From JADCRZ01 sp965200945 (lineage in GTDB: Bacteria > Bacteroidota > Bacteroidia > Chitinophagales > Chitinophagaceae): a DNA stretch of 64,000 nt. Of this stretch, positions 51,832-61,712 are shown piece by piece; position 1 is the stretch's first letter, and each line of letters opens with the position of its first letter. The translations under genes and the position numbers were made by a program. Under the pieces are notes generated by a model. That model was not told the DNA's origin and ran no database searches. It was given only the letters and a program-made list of their open reading frames with translations. The stretch spans positions 1,674,001 to 1,738,000 of the forward strand of contig OZ241749.1 of assembly GCA_965200945.1 (NCBI GenBank), given 5' to 3'.

Positions 51832-52863
51832 ATGCAATTCAAAGCCGTTACGATCAAAGACATAGCCAGGGAGCTCGGAATGTCAACTTCCACCATATCG
51901 CGGGCGCTGAGGGAAAGTCATGAGATCAGCGATGAGACCAAGAAACTGGTACTCGATTACGCAAAAAAGGTCAACTACCGGCCCAACCCGATCGCGCTCA
52001 GCCTGAAAGAAAGAAGAAGCCGGTCCATCGGCGTGATCGTGTCGGAGATCGCCAACACCTTTTTCTCACAGGTCATCAACGGCATTGAATCCATCGCCTA
52101 CGACCGGGGTTATCATGTAATCATCTCACAAAGCCACGAATCGTACGAACGCGAGGTCATCAACCTCGAATACCTCTCCTCACGCGCCGTAGACGGGCTT
52201 CTTATTTCTCTTTCACTGGATACCACCGACGTGCCGCATATGAGGGCTTTTCACGACAAAGGCCTCCCGATCGTGTTCTTCGACCGGGCGGGCGAAGGCA
52301 TCGACACCCACAAAGTGATCATCGACAATTTCCGGGGTGCGTACGACGCCACTGACCACCTGGTGCGCAACGGGTTTACCCGCATCGCCCATATCACTTT
52401 CTCTGAGAACCTCGGCCTCACCAAAGAACGCCTCAAAGGCTACCGCCATGCACTCGACGAGCACAACCTGCCTTTCAACCCCGGTTATGTAAAAAATTGC
52501 AGCCACGAGCAGACCGTATGGTCGGAAGTGGACAAGAGCATCGGCGAACTGCTGGCTATGAACCCCCGGCCCGACGCCGTTTTTGCAGCGAGCGACCGGC
52601 TCACCATGGCCTCCCTGCTGGCCCTGAACAAAGCAGGCATCCGGATACCGCAGGATATGGCGCTGACCGGCTTCTCCAACTCGGAGATCGTCGATCTGCT
52701 GGCTCCGCCCCTCACCGCCATCAAACAGCCGGCGTTTGAAATGGGACAAGCCGCCATGGAACTGCTCATCAGACTTATAGAAAGTAAAAAGCCGGTTTCA
52801 AGGTTTGAGACCCGGGTCCTCCAGCCCGAACTGACCGTCAGGGAATCCACAAAGAGAACCTGA
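51832..52863 (+). CDS. LacI-family transcriptional regulator
   Basis: 343 residues. Helix-turn-helix KDIARELGMSTSTISRALRE at residues 8-27, hinge helix region VNYRPNPIALSLKERRSR, then the sugar-binding fold (SIGVIVSEIANTFFSQVING, VFAASDRLTMASLLALNKAG, LTGFSNSEIVDLLAPPLTAI). It is not next to sugar genes, so its regulon must lie elsewhere; the GH2 gene at 57-60 kb is the nearest carbohydrate gene. No palindrome like those of the first LacI gene was seen in front of it. Confidence 0.92.
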   Translation: MQFKAVTIKDIARELGMSTSTISRALRESHEISDETKKLVLDYAKKVNYRPNPIALSLKERRSRSIGVIVSEIANTFFSQVINGIESIAYDRGYHVIISQSHESYEREVINLEYLSSRAVDGLLISLSLDTTDVPHMRAFHDKGLPIVFFDRAGEGIDTHKVIIDNFRGAYDATDHLVRNGFTRIAHITFSENLGLTKERLKGYRHALDEHNLPFNPGYVKNCSHEQTVWSEVDKSIGELLAMNPRPDAVFAASDRLTMASLLALNKAGIRIPQDMALTGFSNSEIVDLLAPPLTAIKQPAFEMGQAAMELLIRLIESKKPVSRFETRVLQPELTVRESTKRT

Positions 52864-52971
52864 ACCGGCCAGTTGACTAACGAATGCAGGGAGCCGGGAA
52901 GATTGTACCACAGCGGTTGACAGGACATGGAAAGGGTGAAATATTAGGTATTAAAATTTGTTTTTTTGCCT

Positions 52972-52979
52972 TACCTTTG
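52972..52979 (+). promoter_or_regulatory. possible -7 element of the DUF177 operon
   Basis: TACCTTTG fits TAnnTTTG; it lies 23 bases before the ATG at 53003, which also has AAGGAAGGG ahead of it. The -33 element is unclear. Confidence 0.4.
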
Positions 52980-53002
52980 CAAACTCTTTAAAAGGAAGGG
53001 TC

Positions 53003-53545
53003 ATGAGCAGCAAAAGGGAATTTGAGATTGCATTTGTAGGTTTAAAGCCTGGTATTCACGAGTTTGAATATCAGATCGGAGATCGATTTTTCGAATCGTA
53101 CCAGCAGCAGGACTTTGAAAAATGTAAGGCGACTGTTAAACTTTCGCTCGACAAGAAGTCAGGCTTCATGCTGTTGAAATTCGAGATCGGTGGTGTGGTG
53201 GAAGTGAATTGCGACCGTTGCGGTAACAACCTTCCGCTCGACCTCTGGGACGAATTCAAGATCGTGGTAAAACTGGCGGATGATCCTGATCAGCTCAACG
53301 AGCAGGAAGAAGACCCGGATGTTTACTATATCTCCCGTACCGAAAGCCACCTCCATGTTTCCGACTGGATCTTCGAATTCATCAACCTGAGCATTCCCAT
53401 GCAGAAAATGTGCAAGCTGGAAAACATCGGTGGCCCTCATTGCAACCAGGAGGTACTGGAAACGCTCCGCAAAATGGACGCAGAGAACCAGAAAACTATG
53501 AACCCTGTTTGGAAAGGCCTCGAAAAATTTAAAGACCTCGAATAG
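53003..53545 (+). CDS. DUF177/YceD-family 23S rRNA accumulation protein
   Basis: 180 residues from ATG 53003 (15 further upstream codons are open but lack sense). The family pattern is kept: FVGLKPGIHEFEYQIGDRFF at the start, the Cys pair VNCDRCGNNLPLD near 80 and a second pair CKLENIGGPHCNQE near 145 that could hold zinc. Known relatives promote 23S rRNA levels and are nearly always encoded before rpmF, as here (48 bases before it). Confidence 0.88.
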   Translation: MSSKREFEIAFVGLKPGIHEFEYQIGDRFFESYQQQDFEKCKATVKLSLDKKSGFMLLKFEIGGVVEVNCDRCGNNLPLDLWDEFKIVVKLADDPDQLNEQEEDPDVYYISRTESHLHVSDWIFEFINLSIPMQKMCKLENIGGPHCNQEVLETLRKMDAENQKTMNPVWKGLEKFKDLE

Positions 53546-53593
53546 TTCCGATATACTTCAATTTATTACTTTTAATCTTATAATTTTTGTTTT

Positions 53594-53785
53594 ATGCCTA
53601 ATCCGAAACGCAGACACTCCCAGCAGCGCAGCGCCAAAAGAAGAACTCATTACAAGGCAACTTCCGCCACATTAAGCACCGACAGCACAACAGGAGAACT
53701 TCACCTGCGTCACCGCGCCCATGTCAGCGAAGGAAAGTTGTTTTACAAGGGAAAAGTGGTTGCAGAAAAATCACCTATCAATTAA
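53594..53785 (+). CDS. rpmF: 50S ribosomal protein bL32 (zinc-free form)
   Basis: 63 residues. The start MPNPKRRHSQQRSAKRRTHY is the bL32 signature. The two Cys pairs of the zinc form are absent: the middle reads KATSATLSTDSTTGELHLRH and contains no Cys. So it is a C-minus bL32. It sits between DUF177 and plsX in the order common to many bacteria. Confidence 0.95.
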   Translation: MPNPKRRHSQQRSAKRRTHYKATSATLSTDSTTGELHLRHRAHVSEGKLFYKGKVVAEKSPIN

Positions 53786-53907
53786 GGGTTTTCCGGTTCT
53801 CGTTTTCGCGCTTACCTCTGCATGGTGTCCCAGACAGGATACAGGATCGCCAGGATTTAGTTTGACATACAATTGTGCTATCTAAAGCTTTCCGGAAGAA
53901 ACAAACC

Positions 53908-54852
53908 ATGAACATCGGAATCGACATGATGGGAGGCGATTATGCCCCGCTGGAAGCGGTCAAGGGGATATCATTGTTTCTGTCGGCGTACACCGATGAC
54001 ATCACCCTGTATCTTTTTGGAGATGCCGCTCAGCTGGAACCTTTCCTGCGAGAACATGCTATAGCCGAATCAAAATGTGTGGTGGTTCATGCCTCCCAGG
54101 TCATTGAGATGCATGAACACCCCACCAAGGCTTTCCGCGAAAAACGCAACTCCTCCATCGCACTCGGTTTCCATTATCTCTCTACCGGCCAGACAGACGC
54201 CTTTATCAGCGCCGGCAACACCGGCGCCATGATGGTAGGCGCCCTCTTCAGCATCAAGGCCATTCCCGGCATTCTCCGCCCGGGTATCGCCTCCATCATT
54301 CCAAAGGAAAGCGGCCAGTCAGGCCTCCTGCTCGATGTAGGCCTCAACGCCGACTGCAAAGCAGAAAACCTCAACCAGTTTGCCCTCCTTGGCTCCCTTT
54401 ACGCCCAGCACATTCTCGAAGTCAACCATCCCCGCGTAGGCTTATTGAACATCGGGGAGGAAGAAGGAAAAGGCAATTTGCTGGCTCAGGCTACCTATCC
54501 CCTTCTCAAAGAGAACTCACAGATCAATTTCATCGGCAATATAGAAGGACGCGATGTTTTTTTCGACAAAGCCGACGTGATGATATGTGAAGGGTTTACC
54601 GGCAACATCATCCTGAAGCTTGCCGAATCCATTTTCGACATCACCCAGAGCAAACACATTGAGCACGAATATTTCGAACGCTTCAATTTTGAAAACTACG
54701 GCGGCACACCGGTGCTTGGAATATCCAGTCCGGTCATCATCGGCCATGGCATTTCCCATGCAAAAGCCTTTATGAACATGATCAGGCTGGCCGTGAAAAT
54801 GATCGACACCCACCTCATGGAAAAGATGGAATCATCCCTCACCCTGCTCTGA
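53908..54852 (+). CDS. plsX: phosphate acyltransferase
   Basis: 314 residues from ATG 53908; a GTG 11 codons upstream is possible. Starts NIGIDMMGGDYAPLEAVKGI; MHEHPTKAFREKRNSSI near 70, SAGNTGAMMVGALF near 95, ICEGFTGNIILKLAES near 225 and GHGISHAKAFMNMIRLA near the end are conserved in PlsX. It turns acyl-ACP into acyl phosphate for phospholipid synthesis. It follows rpmF by 122 bases. Confidence 0.95.
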   Translation: MNIGIDMMGGDYAPLEAVKGISLFLSAYTDDITLYLFGDAAQLEPFLREHAIAESKCVVVHASQVIEMHEHPTKAFREKRNSSIALGFHYLSTGQTDAFISAGNTGAMMVGALFSIKAIPGILRPGIASIIPKESGQSGLLLDVGLNADCKAENLNQFALLGSLYAQHILEVNHPRVGLLNIGEEEGKGNLLAQATYPLLKENSQINFIGNIEGRDVFFDKADVMICEGFTGNIILKLAESIFDITQSKHIEHEYFERFNFENYGGTPVLGISSPVIIGHGISHAKAFMNMIRLAVKMIDTHLMEKMESSLTLL

Positions 54853-55002
54853 TCCCCAATTCATTGCGTGCCCGAAAATTATATTTACATTTTACTGGAA
54901 AGGAACCGTTCTACTGCAGGGATACGATGCATGGAGTTGCTGCAACCCGTATTCATCTACCAATAAAAAAGTCAATTTAAATTTCAACAGATTTTCACTC
55001 CC

Positions 55003-56085
55003 TTGCTTCGTCTGAACAACATATCGCTGCTGCAGTTCAAGAATTACCAGGTTTCACCTTTTCAGTTCACTGAACGGGTCGTGGGCATATGCGGTAAAAA
55101 CGGCATCGGAAAAACCAACCTGCTGGATGCTATCTACTACACCTGTTTCACCAAAAGCTATTTCAGCCGCACCGATGTGCAGAACGTGCGGATGGGTATG
55201 CAGGGGTTCCGCATAGAAGCTGATTTCATCCGGAACGACCGAGCAGACAAGGTTGAGTGCATCGTGCGGGAGAACGGGAAAAAGGAGCTGCTGCTCAACG
55301 GCAGTCCATATGCAAAATTCTCGGAACACATTGGCCGGTTCCCGTGTGTGATGATAGCGCCCGACGATATCCAGATCATCACCGACGGAAGCGAGGAAAG
55401 AAGAAGGTTTCTGGATGCACTCATTTCTCAGGTAGACCATGGCTACCTGCTGCAGCTGATCAGCTACAACAAGATCCTGCAGCAGCGAAACAGCCTGCTG
55501 AAACAGTTTGCGGAGAGCGGCCGCACCGACCACAACCTGATGGATGTGATCAACGAACAGCTGGCCAAACCCGGCGACCGGATCTTCCAGACCCGCAAAA
55601 AAGTACTCAAGGAGTTCATCCCGATGGCACAACAGCTGTACCGGCAGATCTCGGGCGAAGCTTATGATGTAAAGATCGATTATGAAAGCCAGCTGCACCA
55701 TGCTTCCTACGAAACGCTCCTCTTTCAGTTCGCTGAAAAAGACCTGTTCCTTCAGCGTACCAGCGCGGGCATACACAAGGATGATCTTGCCATCACCCTC
55801 GACGGCAATGCATTTAAAACACTGGCCTCGCAGGGACAGAAAAAAAGCCTGCTGTTCGCCTGCAAGCTGGCAGAATTTGAATACCTGAAGAAAACGAACG
55901 GCTTCCCTCCCCTGCTCTTACTTGATGATATCTTTGAAAAGCTCGATGAGTTCAGGATGCAGAACCTGCTGCAGTCTGTCTGTGTGCAGAACGAAGGCCA
56001 GATCTTCATTACCGATACCCATTGCGACCGGCTGCACGACCACCTGCATGAGCTGGGCATTTCTTTCCAGCTGACCCGCCTGTAA
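55003..56085 (+). CDS. recF: DNA replication and repair protein RecF
   Basis: 360 residues starting at a TTG. LRLNNISLLQFKNYQ at the start is typical for RecF, so this start is likely. Walker A GKNGIGKT at 31-38, the ABC-type signature region LASQGQKKSLLFACKLAEFE near 270 and Walker B PLLLLDDIFEKLDE near 305. It loads RecA at gaps together with RecO/RecR. It is followed after 73 bases by a DciA-like gene. Confidence 0.94.
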   Translation: MLRLNNISLLQFKNYQVSPFQFTERVVGICGKNGIGKTNLLDAIYYTCFTKSYFSRTDVQNVRMGMQGFRIEADFIRNDRADKVECIVRENGKKELLLNGSPYAKFSEHIGRFPCVMIAPDDIQIITDGSEERRRFLDALISQVDHGYLLQLISYNKILQQRNSLLKQFAESGRTDHNLMDVINEQLAKPGDRIFQTRKKVLKEFIPMAQQLYRQISGEAYDVKIDYESQLHHASYETLLFQFAEKDLFLQRTSAGIHKDDLAITLDGNAFKTLASQGQKKSLLFACKLAEFEYLKKTNGFPPLLLLDDIFEKLDEFRMQNLLQSVCVQNEGQIFITDTHCDRLHDHLHELGISFQLTRL

Positions 56086-56158
56086 CCAGTTTTTCAAGCC
56101 CCGGCCCGCTTCCGCTTCTCGGGAAACGGATTCCTTAAATTAAGTCTATCTTCGATCC

Positions 56159-56440
56159 ATGGGTGAATTTTCCATGGCGGATGCCATCAAACAGTTCCTT
56201 AAGCAAAGCAGGCTGAACGGATACATACAGGCCTTTGAAATAGAAAAGCTGTGGGAGCAGATCATGGGAAAGACCATCGCCAAATACACGGAAAAGATCC
56301 AGATCCATGGCGACAAACTCTATATCACCACGTATGTTGCGCCGCTCCGCCAGGAGCTGATCTATCAGAAAGAGATCATTCAAAAAAGGGTGAACGAAGC
56401 GCTTGGAGAAGACCTGATCAAAGAAGTGATCATACAATAA
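56159..56440 (+). CDS. DciA-like (DUF721) protein
   Basis: 93 residues. A short DUF721 domain: MADAIKQFLKQSRLNGYIQA, then KLWEQIMGKTIAKYTEKIQI and LYITTYVAPLRQELIYQKEI. DciA proteins in other bacteria help load the DnaB helicase; the family is found in species without DnaC/DnaI loaders. The place after recF fits that role. An ATG at 56159 was chosen; the Met six codons in is an alternative. Confidence 0.82.
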   Translation: MGEFSMADAIKQFLKQSRLNGYIQAFEIEKLWEQIMGKTIAKYTEKIQIHGDKLYITTYVAPLRQELIYQKEIIQKRVNEALGEDLIKEVIIQ

Positions 56441-56515
56441 GCTGTTAAAACACTTCAGTAAACATACGGCTGGTATCAGAATTGCAAATTGATCTTGTAT
56501 CCTTATTTATTTTTT

Positions 56516-56677
56516 ATGAAAACAAAATTCCTTGCCGCCGCCCTGTTGGTTTCATTCATTTCCATGACGCTGTCAAGCTGCTACGTAAGCCGCTCGCGCC
56601 GTTACGAAAGAAGAGATTACCGCCGCGAACACCGCCACCGCAGCCATGGCTACCAACGCGGATACTACAACTATTAA
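56516..56677 (+). CDS. small basic lipoprotein
   Basis: 53 residues from ATG 56516. A lipoprotein signal (KFLAAALLVSFISMTLSSC, Cys22) is followed by a short Arg/Tyr/His-rich tail (RRYERRDYRREHRHRSHGY). The role is unknown; similar tiny lipoproteins with basic tails are common in this phylum. A weak continuation of similar composition follows after the stop, up to about 56790, without a good start. Confidence 0.65.
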   Translation: MKTKFLAAALLVSFISMTLSSCYVSRSRRYERRDYRREHRHRSHGYQRGYYNY

Positions 56678-56790
56678 ACTGAATGGGCCTACACGAACAG
56701 GTGTACCACGGGCCGGCTACATGCGCGAACATCACAATTGAACCCGCGGTACGCCTACAACACCATGCAGAGGCGCTGGAGAACGCGGCC

Positions 56791-59700
56791 CTATCTCCCT
56801 TTTAATTTTTTTACCTCTTTTGTAACTTCCTCAACTGATCCGCTGAAAGGCAACAGGTAAAAGCTGTACGTGTACGGTTTTGCGGGGATCATATACTCCG
56901 GCAGCGGCTGCGCAATATCGCTCCAGCTGTCGTTTCCGCCTACGCCCATCTGCACAAGGTCGATGTTCACGGTAAGATAGCCTGCATCCTTAAGTTTGTT
57001 GGTATGCCGGGCACTCTCGATATCCGCTTCCGTGTACGGCCAGGCACTCATGCTTAGCAGACTGTCGGCCACTACCAGCAAACCGTTTCGGTTACCCTTC
57101 TCCGAAAGCAACATCCATCGTACATCGGTCCGGTTGCCGTTTTCCTGCGGTACCACATATGGTTCCCCGAATTCCGCTATCGGCTGCGAATAGATACCTG
57201 CTTCAAACCCCCATCTCCGGTCAATATAATTTTCCAGCGGTCCGCGACCATACCAGCTGATGTTGTCATCACTCCGTGCAATGCCGCACTGCATGCCCAC
57301 TTTTGGAAGGTCAGGCAGTCCGGCAGCGGGGTTCAAAGCATACTCAACTTTCACCACACCGTCTGCGCCAACCAGATATTTCACCTCTGCAGTCGCCTTG
57401 CCTTCAATGAGCGTATACGTGCTGGTGACACGGACCCCGCCACTTCCCATAGGTTCCATCGCAATTTTAGCCAGCTTCAGATCGGGCTGATACCATTCTT
57501 TCAACTTTACATTCGATTTCCATCCACGCCGGTCATTGTCGGTGAGCGGACGGCTGAAATGCGGCAGCAAAGGCGCCTGAATCAGCGATCTGCCATCTTT
57601 TACATAGGTCGAGAGAGCGCCGTTGCTTTTGTCGATCCCGATTTGAAAGCCTTTTCCTTTTATAAGATAGGAAGGTCCGCTTTCAACCACGTTTACAGTC
57701 CCGGCCTTTGCGGGCTCCTTACCTGTACCTGTTTTTGAAAGTCCGGTGAGCGGGAACTGGTTCGAGGCAATTTCATACCCCTTTTTCTCCCACGCCACGT
57801 CCTGCGCCAGCGCAAAATGGATGTCGGCCAAATATTCATGGCCGGCTTTGAAAGGAGGCAGGTAGGAATGGACATCTATAACGGTGTCTTTGCCTGCAGC
57901 CAGACTTATACGGGGCAATTCTTTTTTAAATAGTACCGTTCCGTCTTCCCGCAATTGAAAAGTCACCGTGTAATCGGCGAGTGATTTGGTGGCATGGCGG
58001 TTTTCAATGCGGATCAGGCCTTTGGCTGCATCCGGCAGGCTGCACTCCACGGGCTGGAACACATGCTTGCATTCCCAGATCGCCGCTTTCGGCCGGCCGT
58101 CGGAAGCCACGATCCCTTTGATCGTAAAATCGTCGAAGTACTTCTCGCCATAGTCGCCGCCATAGGCATAGAAAGGGGTGCCCGCAGAATCCTTTTTTAA
58201 CAAGCCCTGGTCTTTGAACTCCCAGATGCATCCGCCGATGATCCGCTTCGTAGAGCGGAACTTGTCCCAGAACTCCTTGATGTTTCCTGTTGAGTTGCCC
58301 ATGGAGTGGGCGTACTCCACGAAAAAGATGGGGCGGTTGTCGCCGGGTTGGTTGGCCAGCAGCTCTGGGGTGAAGAGGCCGGGATACATCCGGCTCACGA
58401 TGTCGACATAGAACTGGTCGACCGGGTTTTGCAGGCGGTGCGAATGATCGTTGGGTTTGAGGTAACGGGGATCGGTAGGGTCGATATAGCCTTCCACCCT
58501 GGGGTTGCCCTGGGCTGGTTCGTAATGGACCGGCCGGGTGATATCGAAATCGTGGATCCACCCGGCCATGGCTGCGTGATTGGGTCCCCGGCCCGCCTCG
58601 TTGCCAAGGCTCCAGATAATGACCGAGGGATGGTTTTTATCTCGCATCACCATCCGGTTACTCCGTTCCAGGTAAGCGCCAGTCCACACCGGGTCGTTGC
58701 TCAGCTTAGAGCCCAGTCCGTGCGTTTCCAGGTTGGCCTCGTCGATCACCAGAATGCCATATTCATCGCAGAGCTCGTATAGGTAGGGATCGCTGGGATA
58801 ATGGCTGGTGCGGATGCAGTTGAAATTGAATTTTTTGATGGTCTGTACATCCCGCAGGATTATGTTGCGCGAAAGGGCTTTACCTTCGATGGGGTCATGG
58901 TCGGGCCGGTTCACACCGTACAGGTAGGTCACCTTTCCGTTGATAAGCAGCTTGCTGTCTGTTTTTGAAAATTCGATGCTGCGGAAACCGACCTTGCAGC
59001 TTTTTGCCTCCAGCAGGTTGCCGGCGCTGTCGGTGAGTGAAAGCACCAGCGTGTACAGGTTCGGCTCCTCGTCGCTCCACTTGTCGGGGTTACTCACTTT
59101 CGCTTCCATCAATCCGAATTTCACATTGTCGAGGCGGGGATAGATCTCGTTGATGATCGCCTCCACCCCTTTTTCGAGCGGAGCAGCAAATACGGGTTGC
59201 CCGTTGCGGTTAAAAAGCTGCGCCTTCAGGTTATACCCCTTCACCTCTTTGCCCGTAAGATTTTCCATGCGCGGGCGGATGCTGAGCACCGCATCGCGGT
59301 AATCCTTATCGAGTTTGGCCTGCCAGTGAAAATCCGCAATGCGCAGCTTCGGTTCGGCCAGCAGCATCACTTCCCGGTGAATGCCGCTCATGCGCCATTG
59401 GTCCTGGTCTTCAAGGAACGACCCGTCGCTCCAGCGGATCACCATCACCGATACGATGTTCTCGCCGCTTTGCAGGTACGGCGTGATATTGAATTCGGAA
59501 GGAAGAAAACTGTCTTCCGCGTACCCCAGGAACTTTCCGTTGAGCCAAACTTTGTATCCGGAACCGACCCCGCCAAAATGGAGGGTCACATTCATGTTGC
59601 TCCAGCCTGCCGGTACTGTGAACGACCGCTGGTAGCAGCCCACCCCGTTGTAATCCTGCGGCACATGCGGCGGGTTCACCGGGCGGAACGGGTATACGGC

Positions 59701-60090
59701 GCTTTTGTAGATGGGTTTGTCGTACCCCTGCATTTCCCAGCTGGAAGGCACACTGATCTTTTTCCAGCCGCTGACCCGGCTTTTGTAGAAGTCGGCCGGA
59801 GCATCCGAAGGCTTCAGGGCAAAGGAAAAATCCCAGTCACCGTTCAGCAGCAGCATCCTCGATTGGGCACGGTCGCCGGCCAGTGCATCCTTTTCTGAGG
59901 AAAATGAATAGGCGGTGGCCCGCGACGGATCGCGGTTGATGCCGCTCACCAGCGGGTCTTCCCAGGGTTCGGCATGATACACTGCCGGTACATTCGGGAT
60001 GGCGGCGGGCGTTTTATCGACCAGCTGGGCGTTCAGGACACATGGAAAAAAGACAACAGGCAAACAAAGTAGAAGCGTTTGAAATTTCAT
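56791..60090 (-). CDS. GH2 beta-galactosidase, exported
   Basis: 1099 residues from ATG 60090, which opens the signal peptide MKFQTLLLCLPVVFFPCVLNAQ (21 more codons upstream are open). Sugar-binding domain (LLLNGDWDFSFALKP, then ISVPSSWEMQGYDKPIYKS), Ig-like domain, TIM barrel with acid/base Glu498 in IWSLGNEAG and nucleophile Glu592 in FFVEYAHSMGN, DUF4981 and the large C-terminal bgal_small_N domain (WYGRGPLENYIDRRWGFEAG). It is a LacZ-like enzyme sent to the periplasm. It is not next to SusCD genes and shares its upstream gap with divergent miaB. Confidence 0.93.
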   Translation of the reverse strand: MKFQTLLLCLPVVFFPCVLNAQLVDKTPAAIPNVPAVYHAEPWEDPLVSGINRDPSRATAYSFSSEKDALAGDRAQSRMLLLNGDWDFSFALKPSDAPADFYKSRVSGWKKISVPSSWEMQGYDKPIYKSAVYPFRPVNPPHVPQDYNGVGCYQRSFTVPAGWSNMNVTLHFGGVGSGYKVWLNGKFLGYAEDSFLPSEFNITPYLQSGENIVSVMVIRWSDGSFLEDQDQWRMSGIHREVMLLAEPKLRIADFHWQAKLDKDYRDAVLSIRPRMENLTGKEVKGYNLKAQLFNRNGQPVFAAPLEKGVEAIINEIYPRLDNVKFGLMEAKVSNPDKWSDEEPNLYTLVLSLTDSAGNLLEAKSCKVGFRSIEFSKTDSKLLINGKVTYLYGVNRPDHDPIEGKALSRNIILRDVQTIKKFNFNCIRTSHYPSDPYLYELCDEYGILVIDEANLETHGLGSKLSNDPVWTGAYLERSNRMVMRDKNHPSVIIWSLGNEAGRGPNHAAMAGWIHDFDITRPVHYEPAQGNPRVEGYIDPTDPRYLKPNDHSHRLQNPVDQFYVDIVSRMYPGLFTPELLANQPGDNRPIFFVEYAHSMGNSTGNIKEFWDKFRSTKRIIGGCIWEFKDQGLLKKDSAGTPFYAYGGDYGEKYFDDFTIKGIVASDGRPKAAIWECKHVFQPVECSLPDAAKGLIRIENRHATKSLADYTVTFQLREDGTVLFKKELPRISLAAGKDTVIDVHSYLPPFKAGHEYLADIHFALAQDVAWEKKGYEIASNQFPLTGLSKTGTGKEPAKAGTVNVVESGPSYLIKGKGFQIGIDKSNGALSTYVKDGRSLIQAPLLPHFSRPLTDNDRRGWKSNVKLKEWYQPDLKLAKIAMEPMGSGGVRVTSTYTLIEGKATAEVKYLVGADGVVKVEYALNPAAGLPDLPKVGMQCGIARSDDNISWYGRGPLENYIDRRWGFEAGIYSQPIAEFGEPYVVPQENGNRTDVRWMLLSEKGNRNGLLVVADSLLSMSAWPYTEADIESARHTNKLKDAGYLTVNIDLVQMGVGGNDSWSDIAQPLPEYMIPAKPYTYSFYLLPFSGSVEEVTKEVKKLKGR

Positions 60091-60154
60091 TGCGCCGGCA
60101 TGATTTATCCGATAAAGTAAGAACAAGATGGCCACATTACCATCCTGTGCCAAC

Positions 60155-60187
60155 TTGGCACGCGTACCGCTGATTTGATTATCTTTG
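60155..60187 (+). promoter_or_regulatory. predicted miaB promoter
   Basis: TTGG (60155-60158), 21 bases, then TATCTTTG (60180-60187), 19 bases before the ATG. This is one of the best Bacteroidota-type promoters in the window. Confidence 0.65.
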
Positions 60188-60206
60188 CACCCTTTAAATC
60201 AGACTC

Positions 60207-61637
60207 ATGCTGAACCTGGGTATCTCCATCGACAAATCACACGACGAACAGCGGCAGGGCGAGGCTTTCAGCACGGTGCTGGCCGCGCCGGAAGCACGCG
60301 GAAAACACTTCTACATCGAGAGCTACGGCTGCCAGATGAACTTCGCCGACAGTGAGATCGTTGCCTCCATCCTGCAAAAAGAAGGGTTCGGCGCAACCAC
60401 GGATATCCACTCAGCAGACCTGATCTTTCTCAACACCTGCTCGATCCGCGAAAAAGCGGAACAAACGGTCAGGAACCGCCTCCAGCATTTCAAGAATCTC
60501 AAAGCTGAAAACCCCTCTGTTCTGGTGGGGGTACTCGGCTGCATGGCAGAACGGCTGAAAGCAAAATTCCTCGAAGAAGAAAAGCTGGTCGACCTGGTGA
60601 TCGGTCCCGACGCTTACCGCACGATCCCCTCCCTCATCCGGGAAGCCGGATCCGGACAAAAAGCCGTGAACGTGCTCCTGAGCCGCGATGAGACCTACGC
60701 CGATATAGCGCCGGTTCGCCTCAACAGCAACGGCGTCACCGCCTTTGTGAGCATCATGCGCGGCTGTAACAACATGTGCTCATTCTGTGTTGTTCCGTTT
60801 ACTCGTGGCCGTGAACGCAGCCGCGAAACCGGTTCCATCATCCACGAATGCCGTGCCCTCTTTGAACAGGGCTACCGCGAAGTGACCCTGCTGGGCCAAA
60901 ACGTCGACAGCTACCACTGGACGAACGACGAAACCGGCGAGATCGTCACTTTTGCAAAGCTGCTCGAAAAAGTAGCGCTGGTCTCCCCGCTTCTCCGCGT
61001 CCGGTTCTCCACCTCGCATCCCAAAGACATCACCGACGAGGTCTTGTTTACCATGGCACGCCATGATAATATCTGCAATTACATCCACCTGCCTGTACAA
61101 AGCGGCAGTACCCGCGTGCTGCAGCTGATGAACCGCACCTACACGCGGGAGTGGTACCTCAACAAAGTAAATCGCATCCGTGAGATCCTGCCCGACTGCG
61201 GACTGTCGACCGATGTGATAACCGGGTTCTGTACCGAAACGGAAGAAGATCACCAGGACACCCTGGCCATGATGAACCACTGCCGCTACGACCTGGCCTA
61301 TATGTTTTATTACAGCGAACGCCCCGGCACGTTGGCCGCCCGCCGCTTTAAAGACGATGTACCTGAAGACGTAAAGAAAAGAAGGTTGCAGGAAGTGGTT
61401 TCCCTGCACCGCGAACATGCGCTGGAAAGTATGCAGAAAGAAGTTGGCAAGACGTTCACGGTGCTGATCGAAGGCGATTCGAAAAAGAGCCGCGAAGCCT
61501 GGGCAGGCCGGAACGACCAGAACAAGATCATCGTATTTCCCAAAAACGACCCCCGGTTAAAAAAAAGCGATTATGCCATCGTCCATGTGCACGCCTGTAC
61601 ATCCGCGACGCTGCTCGGAACACTTGTTTCCAACTAG
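60207..61637 (+). CDS. miaB: tRNA-2-methylthio-N6-dimethylallyladenosine synthase
   Basis: 476 residues. MTTase N-terminal domain with three cluster Cys in YGCQMNFADSEI near 44, LNTCSIREKAE near 80 and GVLGCMAER near 110. Radical SAM motif CNNMCSFC near 190, followed by RGRERSR. C-terminal TRAM domain (TFTVLIEGDSKKSREAWAGR). It adds a methylthio group to adenosine 37 of tRNAs. The next gene starts 75 bases later on the same strand. Confidence 0.96.
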   Translation: MLNLGISIDKSHDEQRQGEAFSTVLAAPEARGKHFYIESYGCQMNFADSEIVASILQKEGFGATTDIHSADLIFLNTCSIREKAEQTVRNRLQHFKNLKAENPSVLVGVLGCMAERLKAKFLEEEKLVDLVIGPDAYRTIPSLIREAGSGQKAVNVLLSRDETYADIAPVRLNSNGVTAFVSIMRGCNNMCSFCVVPFTRGRERSRETGSIIHECRALFEQGYREVTLLGQNVDSYHWTNDETGEIVTFAKLLEKVALVSPLLRVRFSTSHPKDITDEVLFTMARHDNICNYIHLPVQSGSTRVLQLMNRTYTREWYLNKVNRIREILPDCGLSTDVITGFCTETEEDHQDTLAMMNHCRYDLAYMFYYSERPGTLAARRFKDDVPEDVKKRRLQEVVSLHREHALESMQKEVGKTFTVLIEGDSKKSREAWAGRNDQNKIIVFPKNDPRLKKSDYAIVHVHACTSATLLGTLVSN

Positions 61638-61712
61638 TTCTGCCGGAACAGGTCAATTTAATATCAACAGCATAAAACCCGAACAGCAGCGCCGGGGGTA
61701 AAAAAAATAGCA

